A stretch of DNA of 64,000 nt from Clostridium ihumii AP5 (GCF_000612845.1 NZ_CCAT010000065.1:62001-126000), one strand, 5' to 3'; shown: positions 17,293-26,896, numbered from the stretch's first letter. Notes: a model not told the origin generated them from the letters alone. Numbers and translations: made by a program.

Positions 17293-17481
17293 TTTTCTCC
17301 TCCTTAAAGATTAACTATTTAAGCTTATTTTTACCTAAAAAGAAAAATTTATTTATAATATTATCAATTAATTTATTAATGCAATGTATATATATTAAAC
17401 TGTATTTTTTTATATAATATTTCATAAATTTAAGTAAGTGTCATACTATTATTTTTATATTTAAAAATTTAAAATTTCTAT

Positions 17482-17516
17482 AAAAAAATGAAAGCTACAT
17501 GTTTTATAGCTTTCAT
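17482..17516 (-). terminator. Terminator of the nucleoside phosphorylase run
   Basis: A perfect 10-bp stem (17488-17497 with 17507-17516) is preceded by seven A residues (17482-17488), giving a T-run on the minus strand. Confidence 0.88.
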
Positions 17517-17527
17517 TCATATTTAAA

Positions 17528-18832
17528 TTATTTTATTATGTCATGCACTAATGGTATGTTGTTTTCATAGTTTTCTACTATAACGTAATTTTCTATTACT
17601 CCTCTTGTAGCTTTTTCTATATTGCTTTCATTATTAGAGTGAATATATGCTAAAACATCTCCTTTTTTAACTTTATCTCCTCTTTTCTTATTTAAAACAA
17701 TACCTACTGCTAAATCTATTTCTGATTCTTTAGTCGCTCTTCCTGCACCAAGCTCCATAGCTACAATTCCCATTTTATCAGAGTGTATTTTCTTAACTAC
17801 ACCCTCTTCACTAGCTTTAACTTCTACTACATATTTAGCTTTTGGAAGTTTAGTTGTATCATCTATAACTGAAGTATCTCCACCTTGAGCTTCTACAAAT
17901 TCTTTTAATTTTTCTAAAGCTGAACCATTTTCTATAACTTCTTCTAACATTTTTCTTGCTTCTTCTTCAGTTGAAGCTTTCTCTGCTAAAATTAGCATTT
18001 GACTTCCTAATGTTAAACATAATTCTTCTAGATCTTTTGGTCCATTTCCTTTTAAAGTTTCTATTGCTTCTTCAACTTCTAAGGCATTTCCTATTGCAAA
18101 TCCTAAAGGTTGATCCATATCAGATAAAACTGCTATAGTATTTCTATTAACACTTCTACCTATTTTAACCATTTCGTTTCCAAGCTCACGAGCATTTTCA
18201 ACTGTTTTCATAAATGCTCCATCACCAACTTTAACATCTAAAACTATTGCATCAGCACCTGATGCTATCTTTTTACTCATTATACTAGAAGCTATTAATG
18301 ATACGTTATCTACTGTCGCAGTTACATCTCTAAGTGCATATATTTTCTTATCTGCTGGCACTAAATGAGCTGTTTGTCCTGCTACAGCTATTTTATGTGT
18401 ATTAACATTATCTATAAACTTTTCTTCACTCATTGCTACTGAGAAGTTTTCAAAAGTTTCTAATTTATCTATAGTTCCACCTGTATGTCCAAGACCTCTT
18501 CCTGACATTTTTGCAACTGGTACTCCTACTGCTGCTACCATTGGTGTTAATATTAAAGTAGTTGTATCACCTACTCCACCTGTGCTATGCTTATCAACTT
18601 TTATTCCTTCTATTTTACTTAAATCTATTACATCACCAGAATTAACCATAGCCATAGTTAAGTCTGCTGTTTCTCTCTCATTCATTTTTTTAAAGTATAT
18701 AGCCATTAATAATGCTGACATTTGATAATCTGGTATACTTCCATTAGTATAGTTTTCTATTATAAAGTTAATTTCTTCTGTAGTTAACTCTTCTCCATTA
18801 CGTTTTTTTAATATTAAATCATACATTCTCAT
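17528..18832 (-). CDS. pdp: Pyrimidine-nucleoside phosphorylase
   Basis: This 434-residue protein cleaves thymidine, uridine or deoxyuridine with phosphate to a base and (deoxy)ribose-1-phosphate. The signature [17 protein letters not shown] lies near residue 80, and the phosphate-binding [11 protein letters not shown] near 110. The C-terminal domain has the GRATKES segment. GGAGGAA precedes the ATG. It follows deoB and punA on the same strand, making a nucleoside salvage unit. The family name could be pdp or deoA; clostridial forms usually accept several pyrimidine nucleosides. Confidence 0.93.
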   Translation of the reverse strand: MRMYDLILKKRNGEELTTEEINFIIENYTNGSIPDYQMSALLMAIYFKKMNERETADLTMAMVNSGDVIDLSKIEGIKVDKHSTGGVGDTTTLILTPMVAAVGVPVAKMSGRGLGHTGGTIDKLETFENFSVAMSEEKFIDNVNTHKIAVAGQTAHLVPADKKIYALRDVTATVDNVSLIASSIMSKKIASGADAIVLDVKVGDGAFMKTVENARELGNEMVKIGRSVNRNTIAVLSDMDQPLGFAIGNALEVEEAIETLKGNGPKDLEELCLTLGSQMLILAEKASTEEEARKMLEEVIENGSALEKLKEFVEAQGGDTSVIDDTTKLPKAKYVVEVKASEEGVVKKIHSDKMGIVAMELGAGRATKESEIDLAVGIVLNKKRGDKVKKGDVLAYIHSNNESNIEKATRGVIENYVIVENYENNIPLVHDIIK

Positions 18833-18904
18833 AAAGCATTTCCTCCAACTGCTAACTATTTTGATTTTAAAATAGCTTTAAATTTTTTATATTAAAATTT
18901 AAAA

Positions 18905-18923
18905 GAAACTGATTTACAGTTTC
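18905..18923 (-). terminator. Hairpin between punA and pdp, copy proximal to pdp
   Basis: Stem 18905-18911 with 18917-18923 (GAAACTG/CAGTTTC) is followed by TTTTAAATTTT on the minus strand. It may reduce read-through from punA into pdp. Confidence 0.55.
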
Positions 18924-18948
18924 ATTTATAACTTAAACTTAATTTTAT

Positions 18949-18983
18949 AAGGTTCTAAGTTTAAAAAGTCAACTTAGAACCTT
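18949..18983. terminator. Thirteen-bp hairpin between punA and pdp
   Basis: A perfect stem (18949-18961 with 18971-18983) lies 14 nt after the punA stop. It lacks a good minus-strand T-run, so it may be a weak terminator or a mRNA-stabilising hairpin within the operon. Confidence 0.6.
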
Positions 18984-18996
18984 GATTTTAAATATA

Positions 18997-19812
18997 TTAT
19001 ATAGTTTCTATTATATTTTCAACTAAAGCTGTAAAGTCTTTCTTAACTTTAGCTGATGTTTCCATAACTTCTTCATGATTTAATGGCTGATCTAATATAC
19101 CTGCTGCCATGTTAGTTATGCAAGATATTCCTATTACTTTCATTCCACAGTGTCTAGCTGCTATAACTTCTGGAACTGTTGACATACCAACTGCATCTGC
19201 TCCTAAAAGTCTTGCTAGTTTTACTTCTGCTGGTGTTTCATATGTTGGACCTGAGAACATCATATATACACCTTCTTGTAATTTTAAGCCAAGTTTTTCA
19301 CCTATATTTTTAACAACTTTTGCATATTCTCTGTTATATGCTTCTGACATATCTGGGAATCTTGGTCCTATTTCTTCATCATTTTTACCTATTAGTGGAT
19401 TATCTCCGCTAAAGTTTATATGATCTTTTATTATCATTAAATCTCCTGGTTTAAATGAAGTATTAGCTCCACCTGCTGCATTTGTAACCATTAGTGTTTC
19501 AACACCTAAGTTTTTCATAACATATATAGGTAATGCTAATGTTTGAATATCATATCCTTCGTAAAAATGGAATCTTCCTTGCATCATTATTACGTTTTTA
19601 CCTTTTAATTTTCCAATTACAAATTGTCCTTTATGTCCTTGAACTGTTGACACTGGAAAGTTTGGTATTTCACTATATTTTATTACTGTTTTTTCTTCTA
19701 TTGTGTCTGCCATATCTCCAAGTCCAGAACCTAATATTACTCCTATTTCTGGTTTGAAGTTTAATTTGCTTTCTATATAACTAACACTTTCTCTTATTTT
19801 GTTCATTTCCAT
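18997..19812 (-). CDS. punA: Purine-nucleoside phosphorylase
   Basis: This 271-residue protein is a trimeric-type PNP (PunA family), converting guanosine or inosine plus phosphate to the base and ribose-1-phosphate. Visible motifs are the phosphate loop GVILGSGLGD (residues ~20-29), MMQGRFHFYEGY, VTNAAGGAN, and MSTVPEVIAARHCGM. An AGGAGG site lies 10 nt before the ATG at 19812. It lies between deoB and pdp in a nucleoside catabolism run. Confidence 0.95.
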   Translation of the reverse strand: MEMNKIRESVSYIESKLNFKPEIGVILGSGLGDMADTIEEKTVIKYSEIPNFPVSTVQGHKGQFVIGKLKGKNVIMMQGRFHFYEGYDIQTLALPIYVMKNLGVETLMVTNAAGGANTSFKPGDLMIIKDHINFSGDNPLIGKNDEEIGPRFPDMSEAYNREYAKVVKNIGEKLGLKLQEGVYMMFSGPTYETPAEVKLARLLGADAVGMSTVPEVIAARHCGMKVIGISCITNMAAGILDQPLNHEEVMETSAKVKKDFTALVENIIETI

Positions 19813-19874
19813 ACTATTGTTGCCTCCTAAAACAGTTTTATGTTTTAAATATTATTAATTTTTATTGTTACCTA

Positions 19875-21053
19875 TTATTTTATTATTTCTTTTAAAAAAC
19901 TTTCTCCATTTAATTCATTGCTCACATTCAATAAATCTAATACAGTTTTTCCTATATCACAAAAGCTTTTTCTTATTCCTAAGTTAACATTGTTTTTTAA
20001 ATTTTTTCCATATACAAGTATTGGAGTGTACTCTCTTGTGTGATCAGTTCCAGGTGTTGTTGGGTCACATCCATGGTCTGCTGTTAATATTAAAATATCT
20101 TCATCACCCATAGCTTCCATAATTTCTGGTAATTTTTTATCAAACTCCATTAATGCTTCAGCATATCCTTCTACATTATTTCTGTGTCCAAATTTCATAT
20201 CAAAATCAACTAAGTTAGTAAATATTAAACCTTCTTTATCAGTTTTCATATATTCTAAAGTTTTCTCAACACCATCCATATTATCTTTTGTATGAACTGC
20301 ATCTGTAATACCTTTTTTATTAAATATATCTTCTATTTTTCCTACAGCCATTACAGCTTTATTATCTTCTTTTATATACTCAAGCATTGTTTTTTCAAAT
20401 GGATCTATTGCATAATCACGTCTATTAGAAGTTCTTTTAAAATCTCCTTTTTCAGAACCTAAAAATGGTCTTGCAATAACTCTTCCTACCATTTTATCTC
20501 CAACAAGCATATCTCTTGCAATTTGACACATTTCATAAAGTTTATCTAATGGTATAACCTCTTCATGCGCAGCTATTTGGAATACACTGTCTGCTGAAGT
20601 ATATACTATTGGGTAACCAGTTTTTTGATGTTCTTCACCTAGTTCATCAATAATAACTGTACCTGATGCTACCTTATTTCCTAAAACTTTTCTACCTATT
20701 TTGCTTTCAAATTCTTCTATAATATTTTTAGGAAATCCATCTGGGTATGTTTTTAAAGGCTTTTCTAAAACAATTCCTCCAATTTCCCAGTGACCAGTAA
20801 CTGTATCTTTTCCTTTTGATTTTTCCATTGCTTTTCCGTAACATCCTAAAGCATTTTCAACTGGTTTTACATTATGTATATCTATAATATTACCTAAGCC
20901 TAACTTTTCCATATTAGGTAACTGAATTTTTTCTACTTTTTTAGAAATGTTAGCAAGTGTATTGCTACCTACATCTCCATATTCTTTAGCGTCTGGAAGT
21001 TCACCTACTCCAACACTATCTAAAACAACAAGTGTTACTTTTTTTGTCATCAT
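19875..21053 (-). CDS. deoB: Phosphopentomutase
   Basis: This 392-residue protein interconverts (deoxy)ribose-1-phosphate and (deoxy)ribose-5-phosphate, linking the two phosphorylases downstream to central metabolism. It has the alkaline-phosphatase-fold metal motifs [14 protein letters not shown] near the start and [18 protein letters not shown] near the end. AAGGAG lies just before the ATG at 21053; a second ATG directly follows and could be used. It is the first gene of deoB-punA-pdp. Confidence 0.95.
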   Translation of the reverse strand: MMTKKVTLVVLDSVGVGELPDAKEYGDVGSNTLANISKKVEKIQLPNMEKLGLGNIIDIHNVKPVENALGCYGKAMEKSKGKDTVTGHWEIGGIVLEKPLKTYPDGFPKNIIEEFESKIGRKVLGNKVASGTVIIDELGEEHQKTGYPIVYTSADSVFQIAAHEEVIPLDKLYEMCQIARDMLVGDKMVGRVIARPFLGSEKGDFKRTSNRRDYAIDPFEKTMLEYIKEDNKAVMAVGKIEDIFNKKGITDAVHTKDNMDGVEKTLEYMKTDKEGLIFTNLVDFDMKFGHRNNVEGYAEALMEFDKKLPEIMEAMGDEDILILTADHGCDPTTPGTDHTREYTPILVYGKNLKNNVNLGIRKSFCDIGKTVLDLLNVSNELNGESFLKEIIK

Positions 21054-21351
21054 TCATATCTCCTTTCTAAAATGGTTATCAAAATTTATATTAATTTATC
21101 CTTAAACTAAAACTAATATGATTACCTATATTTTTAACATTTTGTAAAACGGGTAAAATTATCTTAACATTTTAGTTTAATAATGTACAAATTTGAAAAG
21201 TTATATATTTTTAATTTTTCTTAAAATATATTTAATATACCCTTATTTTAATACAAATAATAACCAAATTGAACAGTACATTATTTTAAAAATATCTAAT
21301 AATGTTTGTGTTTTTAAAATAACACCAGTATCTGTCCTATTTAATAGTATA

Positions 21352-22227
21352 TTAAGCTCTTGGATGAGCCTTTTTATATACTTCTTCTAGTTTATTTTGC
21401 CTTGAAATAAATGAATATATTTGTGTGGCCGTCATACTATTATGTCCTAGCAATTCCTGAACAGATTTTATATCTGCACCATTTTGAAGTAAATGTACTG
21501 CAAAAGAATGTCTTAATGTATTTGCATTTACATGTTTATTTATGCTTGCATCCTCTGCATATTTTTTTATTATTTTCCAAAATCCTTGTCTAGTCATCTT
21601 TTGACCTTTACTATTTAAAAATATATAATCTAATTTATTTATATTTAATTCATCTCTAACTTCTAAATATTTTTTTAAATATTTAACTGCTATCCTACCA
21701 AGTGGTATTATTCTTTCTTCATCATGTTTTTCTTTAACTCTTATATATGAAAGTTCTAAATTTTTATCATACATAGTTAAATTTAAAAGTTCACTTACTT
21801 TTGTTCCTGTAGCATACATTATCTCGAGCATTGCTTTATCTCTAAGCCCTTTATAATCATCATCTGGTGCTTCTAATAACCTTTCAACTTCTTCTATAGT
21901 TAAAATTTCTGGAATTTCTTTTTTATTTCTAGGCAAATCATATGCTAAAGTAGGATCTTCATCTACAAATTTATTTATAACAAGATATTTATAAAAGTTT
22001 CTTATTGAAACAATATTTCTGATTATTGAAGTGTTAGCTTTTCCTTCTTTTCTTAGTTTTTCAACATACAATATTATTGCATCCGTGTTAATAGATTCTA
22101 AACTTTCTTCGCTCTCTTCTAAATAGGAAATAAAATTAGATATATCCCTAACATAAGCTTCAATAGTATTATATGATAAATTTTTATTTTGCATTTGTTC
22201 TACATATAGTTTTAGTAACTTATTCAT
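21352..22227 (-). CDS. xerD: XerD-like tyrosine recombinase with altered catalytic residues
   Basis: This 291-residue protein has the SAM-like N-terminal DNA-binding domain and a C-terminal tyrosine recombinase domain. Its position between spoIIM and deoB matches Bacillus xerD (ripX), and it ends with the XerD-like HPRA. Lys-beta (K167), Arg II (R239), His III (H262) and Tyr (Y271, in TQIYSF) are present. The Arg I position is Lys (K143, in ATGTKVSEL, where ATGxRVSEL is expected), and His II is Asn (N236, in NANTLRH, where HxLRH is expected). The start at 22227 follows AGAGGT; an earlier in-frame ATG is less likely. Activity may be reduced or partner-dependent. Confidence 0.88.
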   Translation of the reverse strand: MNKLLKLYVEQMQNKNLSYNTIEAYVRDISNFISYLEESEESLESINTDAIILYVEKLRKEGKANTSIIRNIVSIRNFYKYLVINKFVDEDPTLAYDLPRNKKEIPEILTIEEVERLLEAPDDDYKGLRDKAMLEIMYATGTKVSELLNLTMYDKNLELSYIRVKEKHDEERIIPLGRIAVKYLKKYLEVRDELNINKLDYIFLNSKGQKMTRQGFWKIIKKYAEDASINKHVNANTLRHSFAVHLLQNGADIKSVQELLGHNSMTATQIYSFISRQNKLEEVYKKAHPRA

Positions 22228-22408
22228 AATAATACCTCTAATTAAAAATTTTTTAAAAAGTTTAAATTTATAAATGTAATTATATAACAACATATCCTGC
22301 TTATCAAGATTTTTGCTCATTATTTAAATATTATTGTACATTTTTTTATTAAAATTTCATTAAATTTGCTTTACAAAATAAATTAGTTGTATATAACAAA
22401 TAATTCTT

Positions 22409-22438
22409 TGAAAATATAGAAACTTGTCTATATTTTCA
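22409..22438. terminator. Hairpin downstream of spoIIM
   Basis: A perfect 12-bp stem (22409-22420 with 22427-22438) lies 6 nt after the spoIIM stop codon. A T-rich tract on the minus strand is weak. Confidence 0.7.
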
Positions 22439-22444
22439 ATTCTT

Positions 22445-23044
22445 TTATTTCAAAATAACTTTTATTAAAAATGGACTAAGAAAAGATTCAAAAATTGCTC
22501 CTAAAATTATTATTCCAGTAAATACAATCATATTTCCTATATATTTTTTTATACTTAAATCACAAACAGTTCCTTTTCTTTTTATGCGATTTATAGAATA
22601 TTTCATAGCTATTGCTGATGCTGCTGTTATACATGATATATATATTATATTTTGTGGAATCATTGCAAATATTGCTAATCTAATGCCTTTTTCAGCTACT
22701 TTAGAAATAAAAAAACTAAATGAAAAGCCTATAGTAAACCCCTTAATTATATTTATAATTAAAATTATTGGAATTCCTACTACTGTTATACCTAAAAATA
22801 AATAAGCTAATAAAAACATCATATTATTTTTTAATGCCTCAAAGAATACAGAAGCATTTCTTATTTCACCACTAGATCCCTTAAGTACCGTATCTATATA
22901 TTTAGCAATACTTTCATTTTCATTTGCGCTTAAATATTTAACACAATATATCCCCATAATTACACCAATAGCAATAAATATAGCACTTAATAAATAAAAT
23001 ATTTTATTATCATCTAAACTTTTTGATATACCTTTGTTAATCAT
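22445..23044 (-). CDS. spoIIM: Stage II sporulation protein M
   Basis: This 199-residue integral membrane protein has about five hydrophobic segments (near 15-37, 70-100, 105-125, 125-150 and 170-195). The FFEALKNNMMFLLAYLFLGIT segment, broken by charged residues, and the PQNIIYISCITAASA region are characteristic of SpoIIM. SpoIIM forms the DMP complex with SpoIID and SpoIIP, which remodels peptidoglycan during engulfment. GGAGGAT precedes the ATG. The neighbours (Nudix upstream, xerD downstream) match the Bacillus order. Confidence 0.93.
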   Translation of the reverse strand: MINKGISKSLDDNKIFYLLSAIFIAIGVIMGIYCVKYLSANENESIAKYIDTVLKGSSGEIRNASVFFEALKNNMMFLLAYLFLGITVVGIPIILIINIIKGFTIGFSFSFFISKVAEKGIRLAIFAMIPQNIIYISCITAASAIAMKYSINRIKRKGTVCDLSIKKYIGNMIVFTGIIILGAIFESFLSPFLIKVILK

Positions 23045-23187
23045 GATATCCTCCTTTTATCACGGACTACTTGTCCTAAAAATTTAACTGCTTTTTATAA
23101 TTAGTTAAATAATCATTTTATAAGTCTTATCTATAGTTATGATATAATGTTTAATTCTATGAATATTTTATTTATTTAGCTATAGAA

Positions 23188-23221
23188 AAATGGAAGTAAA
23201 TTTCAAAATCTACTTCCATTT
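23188..23221 (-). terminator. Terminator of the Nudix gene
   Basis: A perfect 11-bp stem (23188-23198 with 23211-23221) with A residues at 23186-23190 gives a T-run on the minus strand. Confidence 0.85.
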
Positions 23222-23227
23222 AAATCT

Positions 23228-23746
23228 TTAGATTAAAGCCATGGCTGCAACAGTTTTTCCATCTATTATTTCGCCATTTCTAATTCTTGTTTTAACTTCA
23301 TTTAGTTTAACTTCTTCTAATTCTATAAATTCATCTTCATCAAAATTTAATTTACCTTCATATAATTCAGTAGCTTTAAATATATGAATTATTTCATTGC
23401 AAAATCCTACGCTTGTAGCTATTTTCCCTAAGAACTCTAGTTTTTTTGCTTTATATCCAGTTTCTTCTTCTAGTTCTCTTATAGCAGCCTCTTTAGGATT
23501 TTCATTTAGTTCTAGTTTTCCAGCAGGTATCTCTGTTAAAATTTCATTTAACGCTTTTCTAAACTGTTTAACTAAAATTATAGTATTTTCATCTTTAAAT
23601 GCTACTATAGCAACTGCTCCTACATGATCTACAATTTCTCTTTTACTTACTTTTCCATTAGGTAATTTCACATCTTCTACCCTAACTTTTATAACTTTAC
23701 CATCATATATACACTTACTATTTAAAGTTTCTTCATAAAATTCCAT
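23228..23746 (-). CDS. nudF: Nudix hydrolase, ADP-ribose pyrophosphatase type
   Basis: This 172-residue protein has a complete Nudix box near residues 85-107: G-x5-E-x7-REL-x-EE-x-GY. The surrounding VGAVAIVAF and LVKQFRKALNE..IPAGKLE segments are those of ADP-ribose pyrophosphatases, which cut ADP-ribose to AMP and ribose-5-phosphate. The start at 23746 follows GGGGTG; an upstream ATG in the same frame has no ribosome site. It lies upstream of spoIIM as in Bacillus (nudF/yqkG). Substrate choice is inferred from the family. Confidence 0.9.
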   Translation of the reverse strand: MEFYEETLNSKCIYDGKVIKVRVEDVKLPNGKVSKREIVDHVGAVAIVAFKDENTIILVKQFRKALNEILTEIPAGKLELNENPKEAAIRELEEETGYKAKKLEFLGKIATSVGFCNEIIHIFKATELYEGKLNFDEDEFIELEEVKLNEVKTRIRNGEIIDGKTVAAMALI

Positions 23747-23832
23747 AAAAACACCCCTTATTAGCAATAATTAAATTTTTATATTATATATTTAAAGTTT
23801 TTACAAATGTTTAAGTTAATATTCTAAAATAC

Positions 23833-24807
23833 TTAATCTAAACATCTACAATAATTAGGTACTTTTCCCTCATTCATAAGAACTTTTAAGTTTTGTTTTT
23901 CCCATTTAGAATAAAGCATTTCTAAGTATTCAGTACATAACTTTTTATCAGCTTCTATTGTTACATTGCTCATATCTATATCTTTCATGTCTCTTCTCTT
24001 ATCTCTTAACTTCTTCATAGCAATTTTTAATGCACTATCTTTAACTAAAGCTTCTCCTTCATCACCAGTTATGTCATAATTCTTTATACCATCAATTTCT
24101 ATGTTGTTTTCTAAACAAAATCTTATGTATTTCATACATTCTAATTTAATGTTAGGATTTTTATATAACCATACGTTAATTCTATTTAACATACCTAATC
24201 TGATTTGTTGTAATTGATAAAAACTATACTCACTGGCAATTTCTTCTTCATTTAAAACAAGATATAAAGATGTTTTGTTTTCTAAAGACTTTATTACTTC
24301 TAATGCCTTTTCTGCACTTATTTTAGGATTAGAATACTTAGATATATCTAAATTGTTTATAATTCCATAACATATTAACGCCATTTGAGTATGACTTAAT
24401 TCTGCATTTTTTAAAGGTTCTATATTTAATCCCATTTCAATTGCATTTCTTATTACTGACATTTGAAAGTGATTATACTCTACATTAGCATACGCCTTTA
24501 CATCTATTCCTTTTTTTATTCCTTTATATAACTCTTCTACCTGTTCAAATTTAAATCCATCATTAACATATTCTGAAAGATTTATGTTTTCTTTTAAACC
24601 TTCTAACATCAATTTCATCATTTTAGGTTCTAAAGTTGGATCTGCAATTGCTGAAGCACTAACTCTACTCATAAGAGCTTCCTTTAATATATTTATTTGT
24701 TCTTCGTAGAAATACTTGTTGCTAATTAAAACTTCTAAAACGCCTTCCAAACTACTAGAGAACTCTAAAGAACTCTCTGTTTTATCAAATAGTTTCATAT
24801 CTTCCAT
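23833..24807 (-). CDS. Protein of 26-residue helical repeats
   Basis: This 324-residue protein is built of repeats with a period of exactly 26 residues. Clear units start at residues 63, 89, 115 and 141, and again at 198 and 224. The consensus is Q-M/V-x-x-I-x-x-G-I/L, then L-D/N-I-x-x-Y, then N-P or similar. Such repeats are expected to fold as helical pairs that form a protein-binding scaffold. The C-terminal 70 residues are Lys-rich and end YCRCLD. There is no signal peptide, so it should be cytoplasmic. Similar repeats occur in other clostridia, as far as I know without an established function. Confidence 0.75.
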   Translation of the reverse strand: MEDMKLFDKTESSLEFSSSLEGVLEVLISNKYFYEEQINILKEALMSRVSASAIADPTLEPKMMKLMLEGLKENINLSEYVNDGFKFEQVEELYKGIKKGIDVKAYANVEYNHFQMSVIRNAIEMGLNIEPLKNAELSHTQMALICYGIINNLDISKYSNPKISAEKALEVIKSLENKTSLYLVLNEEEIASEYSFYQLQQIRLGMLNRINVWLYKNPNIKLECMKYIRFCLENNIEIDGIKNYDITGDEGEALVKDSALKIAMKKLRDKRRDMKDIDMSNVTIEADKKLCTEYLEMLYSKWEKQNLKVLMNEGKVPNYCRCLD

Positions 24808-24879
24808 ACTTAATAATTCCCCTCCACGTAAATTATTTATATATATTCTTATATTTATGTGTTTTTAAAAATCTATATG

Positions 24880-24929
24880 AAAAAAGTATACCTAAAAAGA
24901 ATATAAAAACATTCTGCCTAAAGGTACAC
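24880..24929 (-). promoter_or_regulatory. Terminator-like hairpin in the leader of the 26-residue-repeat gene
   Basis: On the minus strand an 8-bp outer stem (24922-24929 with 24886-24893) and an inner AGAAT/ATTCT pairing are followed by six T residues (24880-24885). A TATAAT box lies just upstream at about 24946-24951. The hairpin would form at the very 5' end of the mRNA and then stop it before the ATG at 24807, as an attenuator would. Confidence 0.5.
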
Positions 24930-24951
24930 CTCTCTTCAAAACATTATATTG

Positions 24952-25256
24952 TGCAAAATTAATCTTAATAAATTTACAATTTATAATAATAATTATAACA
25001 TTATTAATTCTTCAATATGATTATACTACTATATTAAAATTTCTTTCAACCATAAATTAGTAATTACTTTACATATTAAGTTGTTTCATTCTTATAATAT
25101 AATTCGTTGTTCATCTATACTACTTTAACAAAAAATATACTTCAATATTCAAATTAAATTTTCAATTTAAAACAAAGTATGTATCCACCTAGTTTCTTAT
25201 ATAAAATTAATTTTTACATTCTAATTATATTTTCTATAGAGAAATTTCCATTGCAT
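24952..25256. other. AT-rich intergenic gap
   Basis: I see no gene with a ribosome site here. It probably contains upstream promoter elements for the 26-residue-repeat gene. Confidence 0.4.
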
Positions 25257-25289
25257 ATAAAAAAGGCTATAAATTTTTATAGCCTTTTT
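25257..25289 (-). terminator. Terminator of serS
   Basis: A stem of about 14 bp (AAAAAGGCTATAAA with its complement) lies directly after the serS stop at 25297. The A-rich left arm gives a T-run on the minus strand. Confidence 0.88.
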
Positions 25290-25296
25290 ATTGAAA

Positions 25297-26577
25297 TTAT
25301 TTAATTATAGTTTTTCCACCCATATATGGTTGTAATGCAACTGGTATATTCACTGTACCATCTTCATTTAAGTTATTTTCTAAGAATGCAATTAACATTC
25401 TTGGTGGTGCAACAACTGTGTTATTTAATGTATGTGCAAAATATTTATTTCCATCGTCTCCATTAACACGAATTTTTAAACGACGAGCTTGTGCATCTCC
25501 TAAGTTAGAACAACTTCCAACTTCAAAATATTTCTTTTGTCTTGGAGACCATGCTTCTACGTCTATAGATTTAACTTTTAAGTCAGCTAAATCTCCTGAA
25601 CAACATTCTAATGTTCTAACTGGAATATCTAAAGAACGGAATAATTCTACTGTGTATTGCCATAATTTTTCAAACCATTCTTTACTTTCTTCTGGCTTAC
25701 ATACAACTATCATTTCTTGTTTTTCAAATTGGTGAATTCTATATACTCCTCTTTCTTCTATACCATGAGCACCTTTTTCTTTTCTAAAACATGGAGAATA
25801 AGATGTAAATGTTTGTGGTAAAGATTTTTCTGGAACTATTGTATCTATAAATTTACCAATCATAGAGTGTTCGCTTGTTCCAATTAAATATAAATCTTCA
25901 TCTTGAATTTTATACATCATCGCTTCCATTTCATCAAAGCTCATTACTCCAGTAACAACTTCACTTCTAATCATGAAAGGTGGAATACAATAAGTAAATC
26001 CTTTATCAATCATGAAATCTCTAGCATAAGAAATTACAGCTGAATGAAGTCTTGCAATATCTCCCATGAAATAGTAGAAACCATTTCCAGCAACTTTTCT
26101 AGCAGCATCTAAATCAATACCATTAAATTTGTCCATTATTTCAGTATGATATGGTACTTCAAATTCTGGAACTACAGGTTCTCCAAAACGCTCTACTTCT
26201 ACATTTTCGCTATCATCTTTTCCAATTGGAACACTAGGATCAATAATATTTGGTATTACCATCATTATTTTTTTAATTTTCTCTTCTAATTCTGCTTCTT
26301 TAACTTCTAAAGCTGCAAGACGTTCTGCACTTTCTGCAACTTTTCTCTTAACTTCTTCTGCTTCTTCTTTTTTTCCGTCTTTTAATAAACCACCTATTTG
26401 TTTTGAAAGTTTATTTCTATTAGCTCTTAATGCTTCTGCTTCTGTTTTAGCATCTCTATTTTCAACATCTAAAGCAATTACTTCATCAACTAATTCTAAC
26501 TTCTTAAGTTGAAATTTATTTTTAATATTCTCTTTAACAATCTCTGGATTTTCTCTTACAAATTTTAAATCTAACAT
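25297..26577 (-). CDS. serS: Seryl-tRNA synthetase
   Basis: This 426-residue class II synthetase charges tRNA-Ser. The N-terminal coiled-coil arm (about residues 30-100) contacts the long variable arm of tRNA-Ser. Motif 2 is visible as SPCFRKEKGAHG..ERGVYRIHQF, and motif 3 as NNTVVAPPRMLIAFLENN. GGAGGAG precedes the ATG at 26577. A T-box leader upstream senses uncharged tRNA and controls transcription. Confidence 0.97.
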   Translation of the reverse strand: MLDLKFVRENPEIVKENIKNKFQLKKLELVDEVIALDVENRDAKTEAEALRANRNKLSKQIGGLLKDGKKEEAEEVKRKVAESAERLAALEVKEAELEEKIKKIMMVIPNIIDPSVPIGKDDSENVEVERFGEPVVPEFEVPYHTEIMDKFNGIDLDAARKVAGNGFYYFMGDIARLHSAVISYARDFMIDKGFTYCIPPFMIRSEVVTGVMSFDEMEAMMYKIQDEDLYLIGTSEHSMIGKFIDTIVPEKSLPQTFTSYSPCFRKEKGAHGIEERGVYRIHQFEKQEMIVVCKPEESKEWFEKLWQYTVELFRSLDIPVRTLECCSGDLADLKVKSIDVEAWSPRQKKYFEVGSCSNLGDAQARRLKIRVNGDDGNKYFAHTLNNTVVAPPRMLIAFLENNLNEDGTVNIPVALQPYMGGKTIIK

Positions 26578-26623
26578 TTTTGCTCCTCCTATAAGTAAAA
26601 AACTTTAATTTATTTTTATATAA

Positions 26624-26857
26624 CAAAAAAATCCTTCACTCCCTCTATATATGGGACGAAAGATTCCGTGTTGCCACCCAAATTGCCAACTTAAATAAAG
26701 TTGACCACTCAAATAGTAATATAAAGGTTACCAACCTCTCAATTCATCATTGACAGCTCCGAAAGTGGAAAGATTTAACCTTTCACCGATTTGCACCATC
26801 CATCGGCTCTCTAAAGAAATTTATAAATCGTAGCTTTCATCTTTGCTGATTCTCATA
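26624..26857 (-). promoter_or_regulatory. T-box riboswitch leader of serS
   Basis: The minus strand carries the T-box sequence GGGTGGCAACACGG (+ strand 26666-26679), followed by a terminator stem (26631-26665 region) and a run of T residues. A Stem I segment with AGAGAG..GGTGCAAATCGG lies around 26785-26815. When uncharged tRNA binds, the T-box pairs with the acceptor end and the antiterminator lets serS be transcribed. The specifier codon was not settled: an AGC (serine) triplet is visible at 26756-26758 at the expected side of Stem I. Confidence 0.93.
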
Positions 26858-26867
26858 TTTTTTATTA

Positions 26868-26896
26868 ATTATAACTCTTTTATAATTAAATTTCAA
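26868..26896 (-). promoter_or_regulatory. Housekeeping promoter of the serS T-box transcript
   Basis: On the minus strand, TTGAAA (26891-26896) and TATAAT (26868-26873) are separated by 17 nt. This is a near-consensus vegetative promoter directly upstream of the T-box leader. Confidence 0.75.

Noticed and set aside
21193-21390. Plus-strand frame in the gap between xerD and deoB
   Set aside because: It has no ribosome site and extends into the xerD coding region on the other strand.
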